Assembly: GCA_035288225.1 (NCBI GenBank)
Contig: DATEAT010000129.1
Span: 59,471 to 123,470 of the forward strand
Reading direction: 5' to 3'
DNA from: RBG-16-64-43 sp035288225
Lineage (GTDB): Bacteria > Chloroflexota > Anaerolineae > Anaerolineales > RBG-16-64-43
Length of the DNA: 64,000 nt
The notes below the pieces were generated by a model that searched no databases, had not been told where the DNA came from, and saw nothing but the letters and a program-made list of their open reading frames with translations. Position numbers and translations under genes: made by a program. Shown here in pieces: positions 7,368 through 14,650 of the stretch (positions within the stretch are counted from its first letter, which is position 1; every line of letters begins with the position of its first letter).

Positions 7368-8748
7368 GCCCCAGACGGAACCTGGTCCTTCGGGACCCAT
7401 AGGCCCGCGGCCCGGACGCGGCCGCCCCGATTGCCCGGTGTGCGGCGGCCTCGGCTACGTGCGCCGAGACCTGGCGGTCGACCATCCGGACTTCGGCCGC
7501 GTGACGCCCTGCACCTGCGTTGCGGAAATGGACCGGGGGCGGCAAACCGAGCGCCTGCAACGGCTGAGCCGGCTCGATCGACTGCGCCACTACTCCTTCC
7601 AGAGTTTCCAGCCCCACGGCCGAATCGGCCTGGGCGCGACGCAGCAGGCATCTTTGGAGCAGGCGTTCAACCAGGCGCGTGCCTTCGCTGCCGCTCAGAA
7701 CGGCTGGTTGGTCATTTCCGGGGGTTACGGATGCGGAAAGACCCATCTGGCGGCGGCCATTGCCAACCAGGCGGTCGATAGCGGCGTGCCTACGCTCTAC
7801 CTCACCGTGCCGGATCTGTTGGATTGGCTGCGCGCGACATACGATGATGAGTCATCGACCTTCGAGGCACGCTTCGAAGAGATTCGCACCGTGCGGTTAC
7901 TCGTGCTGGACGACTTCGGTTCGCACAGCGCGACGCCCTGGGCGCAGGAAAAGGTGTTCCAAATCATCAATCATCGTTATGTGAGCCGCCTGCCCACGGT
8001 CATCACGACCAATGTCGACCTCGACGAAATGGATGGACGCATCCGCTCGCGGCTGGCCGACCCCGAACTCGTCACGCGGGTGCACATTCGTGCGCCCGAC
8101 TATCGTCAACCCACCCTGGATACATCCCAGTCGGACCTCTCGACCCTCGCGCATCACGCGCGTCAAACGTTTGGCATGTTCTCCCTGCGTGAGGAGGGCG
8201 GGTTGACCGCCGAAGAGGTGCGCAACCTCAAGGGTGCGCTGGAGACGGCGCACCATTTTGCCGAGGATCCGCGCGGGTGGCTGGTGCTGCTCGGAGCCTA
8301 CGCCTCGGGCAAGACACACCTGGCGGCAGCCATTGCCAACTACCGCAACAGCGCCGGGCATGAGGTGCTGTTCGTGGAGGTGCCCGATTTGCTAGACCAT
8401 CTGCGCGCGACGTTCAGCCCCTCCAGCAACGCGCGCTACGATCGGCGTTTCGACGAGATTCGCTCGGCGCAACTGTTGGTGCTCGACGATTTGGGCACGC
8501 AAAACATGACTCCCTGGGTGCGCGAGAAGCTGTACCAACTCTTCAACTATCGGTACAACGCGGAATTGCCGACCGTGATTACGACATCCGATGAGTTGGA
8601 AGCGATCGATGCGCGCATCCAGACGCGAATGCTCGACACCCGTCTGTGCCGCGTGTACGCGATCACAGCGCCGGCGTTCGTGGGAGGCAAGCGGCCACCG
8701 CGGGCGCATGCGGCCGCAGAGAAGCGGCGCCCATCGCGCTCGCGCTGA
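7330..8748 (+). CDS. DnaC/DnaI-like helicase loader with two fused AAA+ domains
   Basis: 472 residues from the ATG at 7330. Residues 35-63 carry a Cys cluster (C35, C38, C61, C63), likely a zinc site like that of DnaI N-domains. AAA+ domain 1 has Walker A GGYGCGKT (131-138) and Walker B LLVLDDFG (about 190-197). Domain 2 repeats the same plan with GAYASGKT (322-329) and LLVLDDLG (about 382-389). Both keep the TPW(A/V)xEK and LPTVITT segments and an arginine near RSR or QTR. The lead-in segments are also duplicated, so a whole loader unit was doubled. Usual DnaC/DnaI proteins have one AAA+ domain in about 250-310 residues. A strong terminator follows. Confidence 0.82.
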   Translation: MSKANSKISSSTEPQTEPGPSGPIGPRPGRGRPDCPVCGGLGYVRRDLAVDHPDFGRVTPCTCVAEMDRGRQTERLQRLSRLDRLRHYSFQSFQPHGRIGLGATQQASLEQAFNQARAFAAAQNGWLVISGGYGCGKTHLAAAIANQAVDSGVPTLYLTVPDLLDWLRATYDDESSTFEARFEEIRTVRLLVLDDFGSHSATPWAQEKVFQIINHRYVSRLPTVITTNVDLDEMDGRIRSRLADPELVTRVHIRAPDYRQPTLDTSQSDLSTLAHHARQTFGMFSLREEGGLTAEEVRNLKGALETAHHFAEDPRGWLVLLGAYASGKTHLAAAIANYRNSAGHEVLFVEVPDLLDHLRATFSPSSNARYDRRFDEIRSAQLLVLDDLGTQNMTPWVREKLYQLFNYRYNAELPTVITTSDELEAIDARIQTRMLDTRLCRVYAITAPAFVGGKRPPRAHAAAEKRRPSRSR

Positions 8749-8756
8749 GAAAACCA

Positions 8757-8790
8757 ACAGAGCGGCCGATTTCGGCCGCTCTGTTTCTTT
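8757..8790 (+). terminator. Rho-independent terminator after the replication module
   Basis: A 12-13 bp perfect stem (ACAGAGCGGCCGA with its complement) around a tiny TT-centred loop, followed by TTCTTT. It starts nine bases after the loader stop. Confidence 0.85.
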
Positions 8791-8824
8791 CCCCGATTGC
8801 GCATAGGGTCAGCTCACGGGATGA

Positions 8825-8862
8825 TCTCCTAGATTGCTGCTTCGAGCACGCGGGAATGACGA
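8825..8862. repeat. Single type-a REP-like palindrome
   Basis: Contains GAGCACGCGGGAATGACGAA, the same half-site as in the arrays at 2791, 9111 and 17951, with a degraded left arm. Confidence 0.55.
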
Positions 8863-8886
8863 AGGAGTGTTTGGAGGCTGCAGAGT

Positions 8887-9121
8887 AAGGACCGTCGCTC
8901 CACTTCCCCCACCCCTGACCTCTCCCCCGGCAACCTGGGGCGTCACCGCGAAGTCGTCAAGCCGGGGGAGGGGAGAGGTCTTAAAGGAGGCGGGGGGCCG
9001 AAGGCCCCCCGCCTCCTTGGGATTCTCCACCCCATCTCCGCCACGGTCCGTTTTGTCGAAAAAGGTTGTGAGGCGGAGAGGGGACAGGGGGTGAGGCGGG
9101 GGATGGTTGTCCCGCAAGTTC
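8887..9121. repeat. Long multi-hairpin repeat, copy A
   Basis: About 235 bp of C-rich then G-rich DNA. Central 16-bp perfect hairpin at 8984-9018 (AAGGAGGCGGGGGGCC, loop GAA, exact complement). It is flanked by a second inverted pair (CTCTCCCCCGGC against GCCGGGGGAGGGGAG) and an outer pair ending CAGGGGGTGAGGCGGGGGATG. Related copies lie at 29564, 32868 and 63627. ORFs here are repeat artefacts. Confidence 0.8.
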
Positions 9122-9430
9122 TCGGTCCACGCGGGAATGAGGAACAAGAGTCAAGAACTCATCGTCCCCGCGTGCACAAGGTGGGGACCCAGGAAGACGG
9201 GCGCACGCGATTCACGCGTCGTTTACGGACGGGCTGCCTGGATTCCCGCTACGAGCACGCGGGAATGACGAACGAGAACTCACAGCTCGTCGTCCCTGCG
9301 TGCACAAGGCGGGGACCCGGGAGGATAGGCGCACGCGATTCACGCGTCGTTTACGGACGGGCTGCCTGGATTCCCGCTACGAGCACGCGGGAATGGCGAT
9401 CTAAACACAAGACCACGCGGGAATGACGGT
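9111..9430. repeat. REP-like array, two near-identical units of 128 bp
   Basis: Units begin at 9163 and 9291. Each has a type-b palindrome (CGTCCC(C/T)GCGTG ... GGGGACC), a conserved stretch with GATTCACGCGTCGTTTACGG, and a type-a palindrome (GGATTCCCGCTACGAGCACG). Additional half palindromes CACGCGGGAATGA flank both sides (about 9127 and 9413). Confidence 0.8.
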
Positions 9431-9511
9431 CACGATCACGAGGCGCGCGAAGAAGAGGGAAATCCACGGCAGCGTCCATCGTGCGCGGTAACCGAGCGCA
9501 TGCCGCACACT

Positions 9512-9542
9512 CGCGGGCAATCGTAAGGCGTGCTATGCCCTC
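9512..9542 (-). repeat. Post-stop intergenic motif, copy 1
   Basis: On the minus strand the motif GAGGGCATAGCACGCCTTAC starts 27 bases after the apgM stop. Exact 20-base match to the copy at 29377; related copies at 33347 and 62345. GGGCAT and ATGCC-like halves could form a small hairpin. Confidence 0.7.
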
Positions 9543-9568
9543 TACAGATTATTTTGATCCGTGTGCAG

Positions 9569-10780
9569 CTAGGCGCCGTACTTCGCCAAACGGTTGGCAT
9601 GTGCCATCATCAGCGTCATGATCTCGCTGGCGGCAAATGTCCCCAGGCCGCCGCGCATGCAGGCGCGCTCGCCGAAGGTCGTTTCTTCATCCGCGCGAAC
9701 TGTGGCCGGCGCCCACAGCAGCACCGGGCACGGATGGAACGAGTGGGTCTTCATCACCGCCGGGGTCGAGTGATCGCCGGTGACCACCAGCACATCCGGG
9801 GCGAGTTGCAGCAACGCCGGCAGCGCCTGATCTACCGCCTCGATCGCTTTCGCCTTGGCCTCGAAGTTGCCGTCTTCGCCGCGCGAGTCCGTCGGCTTGA
9901 TGTGAACGAAGAAGTAGTCGTAGTCTTTCCAGGCGCGGGCCACCGCAGCGAACTCGTCGCCCGGGGTGTCTCCCTCGAAGCTGATCGTCGTCATGCCCAC
10001 CAGCTTGGCCACGCCGCGGTACATCGGATACACCGCGACGCAGGCCGGGCGCACTTTGAAGATGTCGCCGAACTTCGGCAGGCGCGGGTCGCCTGAGAAT
10101 CCGCGCAGAGTGATCATGTTGGCCGGCCGGTCGTCCGCGAGCAGCTTGTGCGCCTGCGCGATCCACTGATTGAACAACTCCGCCGTGCGCGCCGCCTGCG
10201 CCACCAGCGCGCGCACCGGCAGCGGTGCCGCGCCGGTGCGCTGCGGGTCAGTCTCCGAAAGCTCCGCCGAGAGGCCTTCGCCGCGAAAGACGACGACGAA
10301 GCGATGCTCCTTGACGGGGCGCACTTCGGTCGTCACGCCGGGCAAGCGGATCGTGGCCAGCTTCTCGACCAGCGGGCGGGCCGTCTCGGTGGCGATGCGC
10401 CCGGCGCGCCGGTCGCTGATCAGGCCGGCCGGATCCACGGTGCAAAAGTTACCGCGTGCCGCAACGTCCTTTTCGCCCACCTCGACGCCGATGCCGAAAG
10501 CCTCCAGCACGCCGCGCCCGATATCGAAGCGCAACGGATCGTATCCAAAGAGGCTGAGGTGCCCCGGTCCCGAACCGGGGGTGATGCCGTAGCCCACGGG
10601 CAAGGATTGGCCAAGGGTGCCTTCGCGCGCCAGACGATTGAGATTGGGCCGCGCGGCGGACTCCAGTTCGGTCGGGCCGCCCGGGGTCTGCGGCAACCCT
10701 CCCAGCCCATCCAGCACCAGAAGGACCATCTTGGTCTTTGCGTCTTGCGCCAGATCCTGCATCAAGCGAAAGTCGGCCAC
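9569..10780 (-). CDS. apgM: 2,3-bisphosphoglycerate-independent phosphoglycerate mutase (ApgM, archaeal type)
   Basis: 403 residues. It interconverts 3- and 2-phosphoglycerate in glycolysis and gluconeogenesis. The alkaline-phosphatase-like metal site begins MVLLVLDGLGG; TPGSGPGHLSLFGYDP, DRRAGRIATE, HRFVVVFRG and VTGDHSTPAVMKTHSFHPCP are characteristic of the archaeal ApgM branch, not of GpmI. The GTG at 10780 is preferred because GGAGG lies nine bases upstream; an ATG 18 bases later is possible. It diverges from yvcK. With gap, pgk, tpiA and eno nearby, most of lower glycolysis is in this window. Confidence 0.93.
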   Translation of the reverse strand: MADFRLMQDLAQDAKTKMVLLVLDGLGGLPQTPGGPTELESAARPNLNRLAREGTLGQSLPVGYGITPGSGPGHLSLFGYDPLRFDIGRGVLEAFGIGVEVGEKDVAARGNFCTVDPAGLISDRRAGRIATETARPLVEKLATIRLPGVTTEVRPVKEHRFVVVFRGEGLSAELSETDPQRTGAAPLPVRALVAQAARTAELFNQWIAQAHKLLADDRPANMITLRGFSGDPRLPKFGDIFKVRPACVAVYPMYRGVAKLVGMTTISFEGDTPGDEFAAVARAWKDYDYFFVHIKPTDSRGEDGNFEAKAKAIEAVDQALPALLQLAPDVLVVTGDHSTPAVMKTHSFHPCPVLLWAPATVRADEETTFGERACMRGGLGTFAASEIMTLMMAHANRLAKYGA

Positions 10781-10896
10781 TGCGTTGTGCCTCCTGCACG
10801 AAAGAGGAATTAATCCTAGAGATGTGTCACGTCGAGATGGTCGAGAGGGTCTGCGCTCTCGAATGCCATTGCGGTCGGCATTCCCATCTCTTGCGA

Positions 10897-10902
10897 ATTA
10901 TA
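10897..10902 (-). promoter_or_regulatory. Possible apgM -10 box
   Basis: TATAAT on the minus strand 117 bases upstream of the GTG. No -35 matches at 16-18 bases, so this rests on the hexamer alone. The region 10781-10965 otherwise shows nothing recognisable. Confidence 0.35.
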
Positions 10903-10965
10903 CAGCGGCCCACATCGCCGAGCCTCTCATCTCCACCAAAAGTCTCCGGTTTGCCCCCTGACTCA

Positions 10966-10994
10966 TTGACGACGTGTGCCTTTCCTGTTAACAT
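10966..10994 (+). promoter_or_regulatory. yvcK-gap-pgk promoter, TTGACG-17-TAACAT
   Basis: -35 TTGACG at 10966-10971, 17-base spacer, -10 TAACAT at 10989-10994. Predicted start near 11001 leaves about 11 bases before the ATG at 11012. Confidence 0.5.
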
Positions 10995-11011
10995 CCAACG
11001 GGTATGTAAGC

Positions 11012-12331
11012 ATGAATGATGTCGCAAGTTCACTCTGGCGGCGCGCCCGAAGCGCGCTGCGGGCGTTGCGAGCCTGGCTCGCGCCCGGTATCGGTGTCAA
11101 GCGCTGGATCCTGGTCCTCGTCCTGGGAACACTGCTTGTCGGGTTAGGACTCTCCGTCTTCCTGATCGAGCTCAATCGTTCGAATCCCAACTCGCTCTTG
11201 CTCTACTGGCTGACGCTGCGCTTCATCGACCGTTCGATTCGCGCGGTGGTGCTGATCGTGGGCGGCGGAGCGGCGGTCGGTTTGTCGGTCCTCGCCCTGA
11301 GCCGTGCGCTGCTGGCGCCGTTCCAGGTGGCGGGGCGCCCGGCAGCAGAGGCCATGGCGGCCTTTCGCCGGCGCGAGCGAGGTCCACGCATCGCGGCGGT
11401 CGGCGGCGGCACCGGGCTTTCCACGTTGTTACGCGGGCTCAAGCACCACTCCGCCAATATCACCGCGATCGTGACGGTGGCCGACGACGGAGGGTCATCT
11501 GGCCGCTTGCGTCGCTCGCTGGGCATTCCGCCCCCGGGCGACCTTCGCAACTGCCTGGCGGCGCTCTCCGACGACGAATCGTTGCTCACCCAGCTCTTTC
11601 AGTACCGCTTCGCCGAAGGGGGAGGCCTCGACGGGCACTCCTTCGGCAACCTGTTTGTGAGCGCGCTGGCCGGCGTGACCGGCAACTTCGAGAAGGGGTT
11701 GCTCGAAGCCGGGCGGGTGCTTTCGATCCGCGGCCAGGTGATGCCTTCCACGTTGCGCAATGTGACCCTGGTAGGTGAACTGGTCGATGCGGCCACAAGC
11801 GGGCTGAAGCGCGTCGAGGGCGAGAGCGAGATCGTGGCGATGCCAGGCGCCATATGGCGTGTGGCCCTCAATCCGGAGGATGTTCCCGCCTACCCGGGCG
11901 CGGTGCAGGCCATCCTGGGTGCCGATTTGGTGGTCGTCGGCCCAGGCAGCTTGTTCACCAGTGTCATACCGAACTTGCTCATCCGCGAGATTCGCGAGGC
12001 CTTGCGTGTCACTACCGCGCTGCGCATCTATGTGTGCAACTTGGCAACGCAGCCCGGGGAGACCGATGGCTTCAGTGTCGGCGACCATCTCATGGCCCTC
12101 GAACGTCATATCGGGCCCAGCCCCTTCGATATGATTCTGGTAAACTCGAACACATCATTCCCGCTTCCTGAGGGCGTCGCCTGGGTGAGCGGAACGACTT
12201 CAGAAGCACGCGGTCAGGTGCGGGCGTTGGATTTGGCGGATGCACGTCTGCCCGGGCATCACCACCCTGAGAAGCTTTCGGCGGCGCTGCTGGCGGTCTT
12301 GAGTTCCCGCCGCGCGCCGCTGCGCATGTGA
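11012..12331 (+). CDS. yvcK: YvcK-family gluconeogenesis factor with membrane anchor
   Basis: 439 residues from the ATG at 11012. YvcK/CofD-like proteins bind UDP-GlcNAc and are needed for growth on gluconeogenic carbon and for cell shape in Bacillus. The core from about residue 125 carries the family hallmarks: AAVGGGTGLSTLLRGLK, VADDGGSSGRLRR, PPPGDLRNCLAAL, DGHSFGNLF and VVGPGSLFTSV. Bacillus YvcK is about 317 residues; the extra N-terminus here adds two hydrophobic segments (about 31-52 and 80-103), which would tether it to the membrane. It is 34 bases upstream of gap and probably in one transcript with gap and pgk. Confidence 0.9.
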   Translation: MNDVASSLWRRARSALRALRAWLAPGIGVKRWILVLVLGTLLVGLGLSVFLIELNRSNPNSLLLYWLTLRFIDRSIRAVVLIVGGGAAVGLSVLALSRALLAPFQVAGRPAAEAMAAFRRRERGPRIAAVGGGTGLSTLLRGLKHHSANITAIVTVADDGGSSGRLRRSLGIPPPGDLRNCLAALSDDESLLTQLFQYRFAEGGGLDGHSFGNLFVSALAGVTGNFEKGLLEAGRVLSIRGQVMPSTLRNVTLVGELVDAATSGLKRVEGESEIVAMPGAIWRVALNPEDVPAYPGAVQAILGADLVVVGPGSLFTSVIPNLLIREIREALRVTTALRIYVCNLATQPGETDGFSVGDHLMALERHIGPSPFDMILVNSNTSFPLPEGVAWVSGTTSEARGQVRALDLADARLPGHHHPEKLSAALLAVLSSRRAPLRM

Positions 12332-12365
12332 CGAGTCAAAATTCCTTCCATTTAGGAGGTTCGAC

Positions 12366-13403
12366 ATGGCAATCCGAGTAGCAATCAACGGTTTCGGCCG
12401 CGTGGGCCGACAGGTGCTCAAGGCAATGATCGAGCGCTACCCGCGTGAGCTGGAAGTGGTGGCGCTGAACGACCTGTTCGACGCCAAGACCAATGCCCAT
12501 CTGTTCAAGTACGACTCGAACTATGGCATCTACGGCGGTTCGGTTGAGGTCAAAGATGGCGACCTGGTCGTAGACGGCAAGAAGATCAAGGTCTTCATCG
12601 AGAAGGATCCTGCCAAGCTGCCCTGGAAAGACCTGGGCGTGTCGCTGGTCATCGAATCCTCGGGCGTCTTCACCGACGCGCTGCCCGACACGGCCAAGGG
12701 CAAGGCCGGCGCCAACGTTCACATGCTGAGCGGCGGGGCGAAGAAGGTCATCATCACCGCCCCGGCCAAGAACGAGGACCTGACCGTGGTGCTGGGCGTG
12801 AACGGCGAGATGTACGATCCCGCCAAGCATCACATCGTGTCGAATGCCTCGTGCACCACCAACTGTCTGGCGCCCGCGGCCAAGGTGGTCCACGACCTGG
12901 TGAAGATTCGCCGAGGCCTGATGACCACGGTCCACGCCTACACCAACGACCAACGCATCCTCGATCTGGCGCACAAGGACCTGCGCCGCGCGCGCGCGGC
13001 CGGGCTCAACATCATCCCCACCACCACCGGCGCCGCCAAGGCGCTGGCCAAGGTCATCCCCGATCTGAAGGGCAAGTTCGACGGCTTCTCGCTGCGCGTC
13101 CCGACCGCGACTGTTTCGGTGGTGGACTTCGTGGCGGAGGTCGAGAAGGAAACGTCGGTGGAGGCGCTCAATGCGGCCTTCCTGGCGGCGGCCGAAGGCC
13201 CGATGAAGGGCTACCTCGGCCTCACCATGGAGCCGCTGGTGTCGATCGACTTCAAGGGCGATGCGCGCTCCTCGATCGTGGATGGCCTTTCGACGATGGT
13301 CCTGGGCGGAACGATGGTCAAGGTCATTGCCTGGTACGACAACGAGTGGGCCTACTCGTGCCGCACGGCGGATCTCGCGGCGATCATGGCCAAGAAGCTC
13401 TAA
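12366..13403 (+). CDS. gap: Glyceraldehyde-3-phosphate dehydrogenase, type I
   Basis: 345 residues, cytoplasmic. It oxidises glyceraldehyde-3-phosphate to 1,3-bisphosphoglycerate with NAD. NAD-binding INGFGRVGR opens the protein, and catalytic Cys (about C163) sits in SNASCTTNC. The terminal WYDNEWAYSCR block is intact. TAGGAGG lies seven bases before the ATG, an unusually good ribosome-binding site for this window. Followed by pgk after 13 bases. Confidence 0.97.
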   Translation: MAIRVAINGFGRVGRQVLKAMIERYPRELEVVALNDLFDAKTNAHLFKYDSNYGIYGGSVEVKDGDLVVDGKKIKVFIEKDPAKLPWKDLGVSLVIESSGVFTDALPDTAKGKAGANVHMLSGGAKKVIITAPAKNEDLTVVLGVNGEMYDPAKHHIVSNASCTTNCLAPAAKVVHDLVKIRRGLMTTVHAYTNDQRILDLAHKDLRRARAAGLNIIPTTTGAAKALAKVIPDLKGKFDGFSLRVPTATVSVVDFVAEVEKETSVEALNAAFLAAAEGPMKGYLGLTMEPLVSIDFKGDARSSIVDGLSTMVLGGTMVKVIAWYDNEWAYSCRTADLAAIMAKKL

Positions 13404-13416
13404 GCGCGAGGCGGCC

Positions 13417-14586
13417 ATGAACAAGAAGACCGTTCGCGACGTTGAAGTATCCGGCTGGCACGTCCTGGTGCGGGTCGATTTCAATGTCCCCATCAAGGGC
13501 GGCAAAGTCACCGACGACACACGCATCCGCGCTGCGCTGCCCACGCTGAACTATCTCATCGAGAAGGGTGCGATGGTCATCCTGTGCTCGCACCTCGGCC
13601 GGCCCAAGGGTGTGGACCCGGCCTTCAGCCTGGCGCCCGTGGCCGCGCATCTGGCTACGCTGATCGGCAAACCGGTCGCGTTCGCCAGCGACTGCGTGGG
13701 CCCGGCGGCCGAAGAAGGCGTGGCCGCACTCAAGCCGGGCGAAGTGGTGCTGCTCGAGAACACGCGCTTCCACCCGGAGGAGGAGAAGAACGACCCAGCC
13801 TTCTCCCAGCGCTTGGCCATCCTGGGCAAGCTGTTCGTCAACGATGCCTTCGGCTCGGCCCACCGCGCGCACGCCTCCACCGAGGGCGTGGCGCGCTACC
13901 TTCCGGCGGTGTCTGGCTTCCTGATGGAAAAGGAAATCGAATACCTCGACAAGGCAGCTAACGCGCCCGAACATCCCTACGTGGTGATCCTGGGCGGGGC
14001 CAAGATCAGCGACAAGATCGGCGTCATCGAAAACCTGCTCGCCAAGTGCGATAAGATGCTCATCGGCGGCGGCATGGCCAACACATTCCTGGCGGCCAAG
14101 GGCATCGCCATGGGCGATTCGCTCGTGGAAGCGGGCAGCGTAGAGGCCGCCAAGAAGATCCTGGCCGGCGCCGGCAGCAAGATCATGTTGCCCGAAGACC
14201 TGGTCATCGCCGATAAGGCCGAGGCCGGGGCGCAGGTGAAAGAGATGGCCGCAGGCACCGTGCCGGCCGGATGGCGCGCGCTGGATATCGGGCCGAAGAC
14301 AGCCAAGCGTTACGCCGACGCGCTGCGCGGCGCCAAGCTCATCGTGTGGAACGGCCCGATGGGCATGTTCGAAGTGCCGCCGTTCGATCAGGGGACCACT
14401 CTGCTGGCGCAGGCGGTGGCCGCCTCGGGCGCCACCTCCATCGTCGGCGGAGGCGACTCGGTCGCGGCGATCAACCGCGCCGGCCTGGCGGACAAGATCA
14501 CACATATCTCCACCGGCGGCGGAGCCTCGCTCGAGTTCCTCGAAGGGAAGAAACTTCCCGGCGTGGTTATCTTGCAGGACCGTTAG
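13417..14586 (+). CDS. pgk: Phosphoglycerate kinase
   Basis: 389 residues from the ATG at 13417. It transfers phosphate from 1,3-bisphosphoglycerate to ADP. Signature RVDFNVP near the N-terminus, SHLGRPKG, LLENTRFHPEEEKND, VILGGAKISDKI, WNGPMGMFE and the C-terminal GGGDSVAAI are all present. The length is normal for bacteria. A longer frame to 13261 only reads through the end of gap in another phase. A strong terminator starts 14 bases after its stop, which separates gap-pgk from the kinase-tpiA genes. Confidence 0.97.
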   Translation: MNKKTVRDVEVSGWHVLVRVDFNVPIKGGKVTDDTRIRAALPTLNYLIEKGAMVILCSHLGRPKGVDPAFSLAPVAAHLATLIGKPVAFASDCVGPAAEEGVAALKPGEVVLLENTRFHPEEEKNDPAFSQRLAILGKLFVNDAFGSAHRAHASTEGVARYLPAVSGFLMEKEIEYLDKAANAPEHPYVVILGGAKISDKIGVIENLLAKCDKMLIGGGMANTFLAAKGIAMGDSLVEAGSVEAAKKILAGAGSKIMLPEDLVIADKAEAGAQVKEMAAGTVPAGWRALDIGPKTAKRYADALRGAKLIVWNGPMGMFEVPPFDQGTTLLAQAVAASGATSIVGGGDSVAAINRAGLADKITHISTGGGASLEFLEGKKLPGVVILQDR

Positions 14587-14600
14587 GTTCGCCGAGGTCC

Positions 14601-14631
14601 AGAGGGCGCCCGTCAACGGGCGCCCTCTTTT
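14601..14631 (+). terminator. Terminator after pgk
   Basis: 12-bp perfect stem AGAGGGCGCCCG with its complement around TCAA, then CTTTTGT. It would end the yvcK-gap-pgk transcript. Confidence 0.9.
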
Positions 14632-14650
14632 GTATCCAACGGGAGGGTGC

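Noticed and set aside
9163..9410. Possible CRISPR array
   Set aside because: Only two units, period 128 bases with no short repeat/spacer pattern and no cas genes.
9091..9426. 111-residue plus-strand ORF, possible small gene
   Set aside because: Entirely within REP-like repeats and duplicated internally with them; not a protein.
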